NCBI RefSeq assembly: GCF_013522925.1
Contig: NZ_JAAMQU010000008.1
Location: forward strand, 1-64,000
Length of the DNA: 64,000 nucleotides
Direction: 5' to 3'
Source of the DNA: Pseudomonas japonica
GTDB taxonomy: Bacteria; Pseudomonadota; Gammaproteobacteria; Pseudomonadales; Pseudomonadaceae
In this document: positions 61,618 through 64,000 of the stretch, in pieces
Layout of the letters: each line of letters opens with the position of its first letter
Position numbering within the stretch: the stretch's first letter is position 1
Translations under genes and position numbers: made by a program
The notes under the pieces: model-generated
Told to the model about the DNA's origin: nothing
Database searches by the model: none
Seen by the model: only the letters and a program-made list of their open reading frames with translations

Positions 61618-63660
61618 ATGCCTCTGCGACAGCGTCTTGAAAACCTTCCCGTCGGGCAAAAACTGCTCGCCGCCCTGCTGGTGCTGATGGTGACGGTGCT
61701 GGTAGTGGCCAATCTCACATTTATCACTGCCGCCTACTGGATTTCCCACGAAAGCATGGCGCCTCAGGCCATGCAAACCATTGGCAAGCTGGTCAGCCAG
61801 CCCCAACTGGCCCAGCGGGCAGCGATCGATGCCGACGCGGCAAACGCACTGCTTCGCGAGTTGGACAGCTACTCTCCCCTGCGCGCCGCAGCCGTGTATA
61901 GCGCCGACGGGCAGCGCCTGGCGCAGCTGCAGCATGGCACCAGGCTGTCGCTGCCCAAGCATTTCGACGCGCTGGATGACTGGCGCCTCACTGAGTTCCG
62001 CAGCATACAAGTGGCCGAGCTACCTGCCCCCGGGGCCTTGCCAGGCAGCGCGCCCGGGCACCTGTTGCTGGTCGCCAGCAGCGAGTTGCCCATGGCGTTC
62101 TATACCGGCACTTTCACCGCCAGCCTGGGCATCCTGGTGTTCAGCGTGCTGCTGTGGATGGTGATCGCGCGGCAGATTCGCCGCCTGATCACCCGGCCCA
62201 TCTACCAGCTTGAAGAACTGACCCGCCAGGTAACCCGCGAAGAAAACTATTCACTGCGCGCCGCGCCCGGCAACCATGACGAGATCGGCAGCCTGGCCGA
62301 AGCGTTCAACACCATGCTTTCGCGCATGGAAGCCCGCGAACAGCAGCTCAAGCGCGCCCGGGACGACTCCCAGGCGGCCTATGACGCCGCCCAAGGCCTG
62401 GCCGAGGAAACCCGCCATACCAACCGCAAGCTCGAGCTGGAAGTGGAGGTGCGCAGCAAGATCGAGAAAAAGCTCACGGGCTTCCAGAACTACCTCAACA
62501 GCATCATCGACTCCATGCCTTCGGCGCTTATCGCATTGGATGAGCAGCTGTACGTAACCCAGTGGAACAAGGAAGCGAGCGCGCTTTCCGGCACACCACT
62601 GGACGAAGCCCTCAACCAGCCGATCTTTCTGGCCTTCGAGCCCCTCAAACCCTTCCTGTCCCAACTCAGGACCACCGTGGAACAGCATCGGGTGGTCAAG
62701 GTGGAGCGCGTAACCTGGCTCAAGGACGACGTACCTCATCATTACGCCCTCACCTGCTATCCCTTGGCGGGTGGCGCGGGGCGGGGCGTGGTCATCCGCA
62801 TCGACGACATTACCCAGCGCCTGTCCCTTGAAGAAATGATGGTGCAGTCGGAAAAAATGCTGTCAGTGGGTGGCCTGGCGGCAGGGATGGCCCATGAGAT
62901 CAACAACCCTCTGGGCGCGATTCTGCATAACGTGCAGAACATCCGTCGGCGCCTATCGGTAGAGTTACCGAAGAACCGGGAGCAGGCCGAAACCGTCGGC
63001 GTGCCGTTCGACAAGATCACCCAGTACCTGGAAGCGAGGGAAATCCCACAGTTGCTCGATGGCATCCAGGGAGCGGGCGCGCGGGCGGCAAAAATCGTAA
63101 CGCACATGCTCAGCTTCAGCCGCCGTAGCGATCGCCAGATGGCACCGTGCGACCTCCCCGCGCTGATCGACCAGGCGATCGAGATCGCTGGCAGCGACTT
63201 CGACTTGAGCATCGGCTTCGATTTTCGCGGGCAGTCGATCACGCGGCAATTCGACCCGCGGCTGGGGCCGGTGCCCGGTACCGCCAACGAGCTTGAGCAG
63301 GTGTTGCTCAACTTGCTCAAAAATGCCGCGCAGGCCATTCATCAGCGCGAAAACCCCACCGAAGCAGGGCGCATTGTAGTGCGTACCAGGCTCAACGGCG
63401 GCTGGGCGGAGCTACAGGTTGAGGACAACGGCGTGGGCATGCCGGAAAACGTACGCAAACGAATGTTCGAACCCTTCTTTACCACCAAGGAGGTAGGCCA
63501 GGGCACCGGCTTGGGCTTGTCCGTGTCTTACTTCATCATTACCAACAACCACAAGGGCCAGATGGAAGTGCAGTCCAAAGAAGGTGTAGGCACCTGCTTT
63601 ACCCTGCGCTTGCCTCTGGTGCAGCCAGCCGTGGCCAGCGCCGTCGCATTGGGAGCATGA
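61618..63660 (+). CDS. Hybrid-free sensor histidine kinase (HAMP-PAS-HisKA-HATPase)
   Basis: The 680-residue membrane kinase has TM1 (about 16-40), a periplasmic sensor (about 45-165), TM2 (about 168-185), HAMP and a coiled coil (EEIGSL, KRARDDSQAAYDAAQ), a PAS domain (about 295-400), then H426 in GMAHEINNPL and the ATPase motifs ELEQVLLNLLKNAAQ, DNGVGMP and GQGTGLGLSVSYF. Position and layout match PA4398 of P. aeruginosa, which from memory affects swarming. Its response regulator is not next to it. Confidence 0.9.
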   Translation: MPLRQRLENLPVGQKLLAALLVLMVTVLVVANLTFITAAYWISHESMAPQAMQTIGKLVSQPQLAQRAAIDADAANALLRELDSYSPLRAAAVYSADGQRLAQLQHGTRLSLPKHFDALDDWRLTEFRSIQVAELPAPGALPGSAPGHLLLVASSELPMAFYTGTFTASLGILVFSVLLWMVIARQIRRLITRPIYQLEELTRQVTREENYSLRAAPGNHDEIGSLAEAFNTMLSRMEAREQQLKRARDDSQAAYDAAQGLAEETRHTNRKLELEVEVRSKIEKKLTGFQNYLNSIIDSMPSALIALDEQLYVTQWNKEASALSGTPLDEALNQPIFLAFEPLKPFLSQLRTTVEQHRVVKVERVTWLKDDVPHHYALTCYPLAGGAGRGVVIRIDDITQRLSLEEMMVQSEKMLSVGGLAAGMAHEINNPLGAILHNVQNIRRRLSVELPKNREQAETVGVPFDKITQYLEAREIPQLLDGIQGAGARAAKIVTHMLSFSRRSDRQMAPCDLPALIDQAIEIAGSDFDLSIGFDFRGQSITRQFDPRLGPVPGTANELEQVLLNLLKNAAQAIHQRENPTEAGRIVVRTRLNGGWAELQVEDNGVGMPENVRKRMFEPFFTTKEVGQGTGLGLSVSYFIITNNHKGQMEVQSKEGVGTCFTLRLPLVQPAVASAVALGA

Positions 63661-63661
63661 A

Positions 63662-64000
63662 ATGGGATTCAGGCTATCGAAGATCTACACCCGTACCGGC
63701 GATACGGGGGAAACCGGGCTGGGTGATGGCCGCCGCGTCGCCAAGGACCATCCTCGTGTGGAGGCCATGGGCGAGGTGGACACGCTCAACAGCCAGCTGG
63801 GGTTATTGCTGGCCTACCTGGCAGACAAGCCGGCCCTGGCGGAGGTAATGACTGTCCTTGCCCCCTGCCAGCACCGCTTGTTCGACCTGGGAGGCGAGCT
63901 GGCAATGCCTGGACATCGGGCCCTGTTCGACACCGAAATCCAGCGCGTGGAGGGTGCAATCGACAGCTGGAACGAGGTGCTCGGCCCGTTGAAAAATTTC
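63662..64000 (+). CDS. Cob(I)alamin adenosyltransferase, PduO type (partial, cut by right edge)
   Basis: The first 113 residues are present: SKIYTRTGDTGETGLGDGRRV (ATP-binding N-terminus), HPRVEAMGEVDTLNSQLGLL and LFDLGGELA, the PduO-type pattern. It transfers adenosyl to cob(I)alamin. The gene begins 1 bp after the kinase stop (TGAAATG), so it is probably cotranscribed. It continues beyond the window. Confidence 0.93.
   Translation, partial: MGFRLSKIYTRTGDTGETGLGDGRRVAKDHPRVEAMGEVDTLNSQLGLLLAYLADKPALAEVMTVLAPCQHRLFDLGGELAMPGHRALFDTEIQRVEGAIDSWNEVLGPLKNF

Overview
The window is chromosomal DNA of a Pseudomonas, most likely from the P. putida/P. fluorescens side of the genus. I infer this from the high GC content and typical Pseudomonas codon use. 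Several blocks also match, from memory, the P. aeruginosa PAO1 gene order: argP/argO, sodB-bifA, the imelysin iron operon, colRS with inaA and a methyltransferase, groES-groEL-fxsA, and ampG-mscS-yajQ-GGDEF-panE-histidine kinase. About 45 protein genes are supported. I saw no rRNA, tRNA, CRISPR array, integrase or transposase.

Layout. (1) 1-14.5 kb, minus strand: a contact-dependent inhibition locus in cdiB-cdiA-cdiI order. CdiA has 3,935 residues, an AT-rich patch in mid-gene, an AT-rich C-terminal toxin end, a small immunity gene, and then a partial copy of an internal cdiA segment that runs off the left edge and looks like an orphan toxin module. (2) 14.8-26.4 kb: an accessory island. A tightly packed plus-strand operon encodes an SDR, an unrecognised 398-aa protein, a membrane di-iron desaturase, a 2-oxoglutarate/Fe(II) oxygenase, an EamA exporter, a SAM methyltransferase and a small acidic protein. 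It is followed by a convergent MocR regulator, a NodD-like LysR, an amidohydrolase, a GlcG/HbpS-like protein and a second NodD-like LysR. I read the operon as an undescribed small-molecule biosynthesis and export cluster; it is the most interesting candidate in the window. (3) 26.4-28.2 kb: an Abi_2-type defence gene lying between an intact copy and a decayed copy of the pfpI 3' end. The pfpI gene next to it has an in-frame amber codon at position 3.

(4) 28.3-32.7 kb: membrane-lipid genes (clsB-like, an acyl-CoA dehydrogenase-like gene, olsB-olsA, acpH). (5) 32.8-35.4 kb: a pyeR-pyeM-xenB-like operon behind repeated palindromes. (6) 35.4-39 kb: argP with two downstream genes, and divergent argO. 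(7) 39-47.3 kb: sodB, the c-di-GMP phosphodiesterase bifA, and an iron-type operon (imelysin, di-haem protein, imelysin, DUF1513). (8) 47.4-52 kb: envelope genes around colRS. (9) 52-64 kb: groES-groEL with a sigma-32-like promoter, fxsA, a DUF481 protein, an alkyltransferase-like protein, ampG, mscS, yajQ, a degenerate GGDEF protein, panE, a histidine kinase, and the start of a cobalamin adenosyltransferase cut by the right edge.

Regions 4-9 look like conserved backbone, and regions 1-3 like exchangeable accessory DNA. All family assignments come from motifs and memory; no searches were run.
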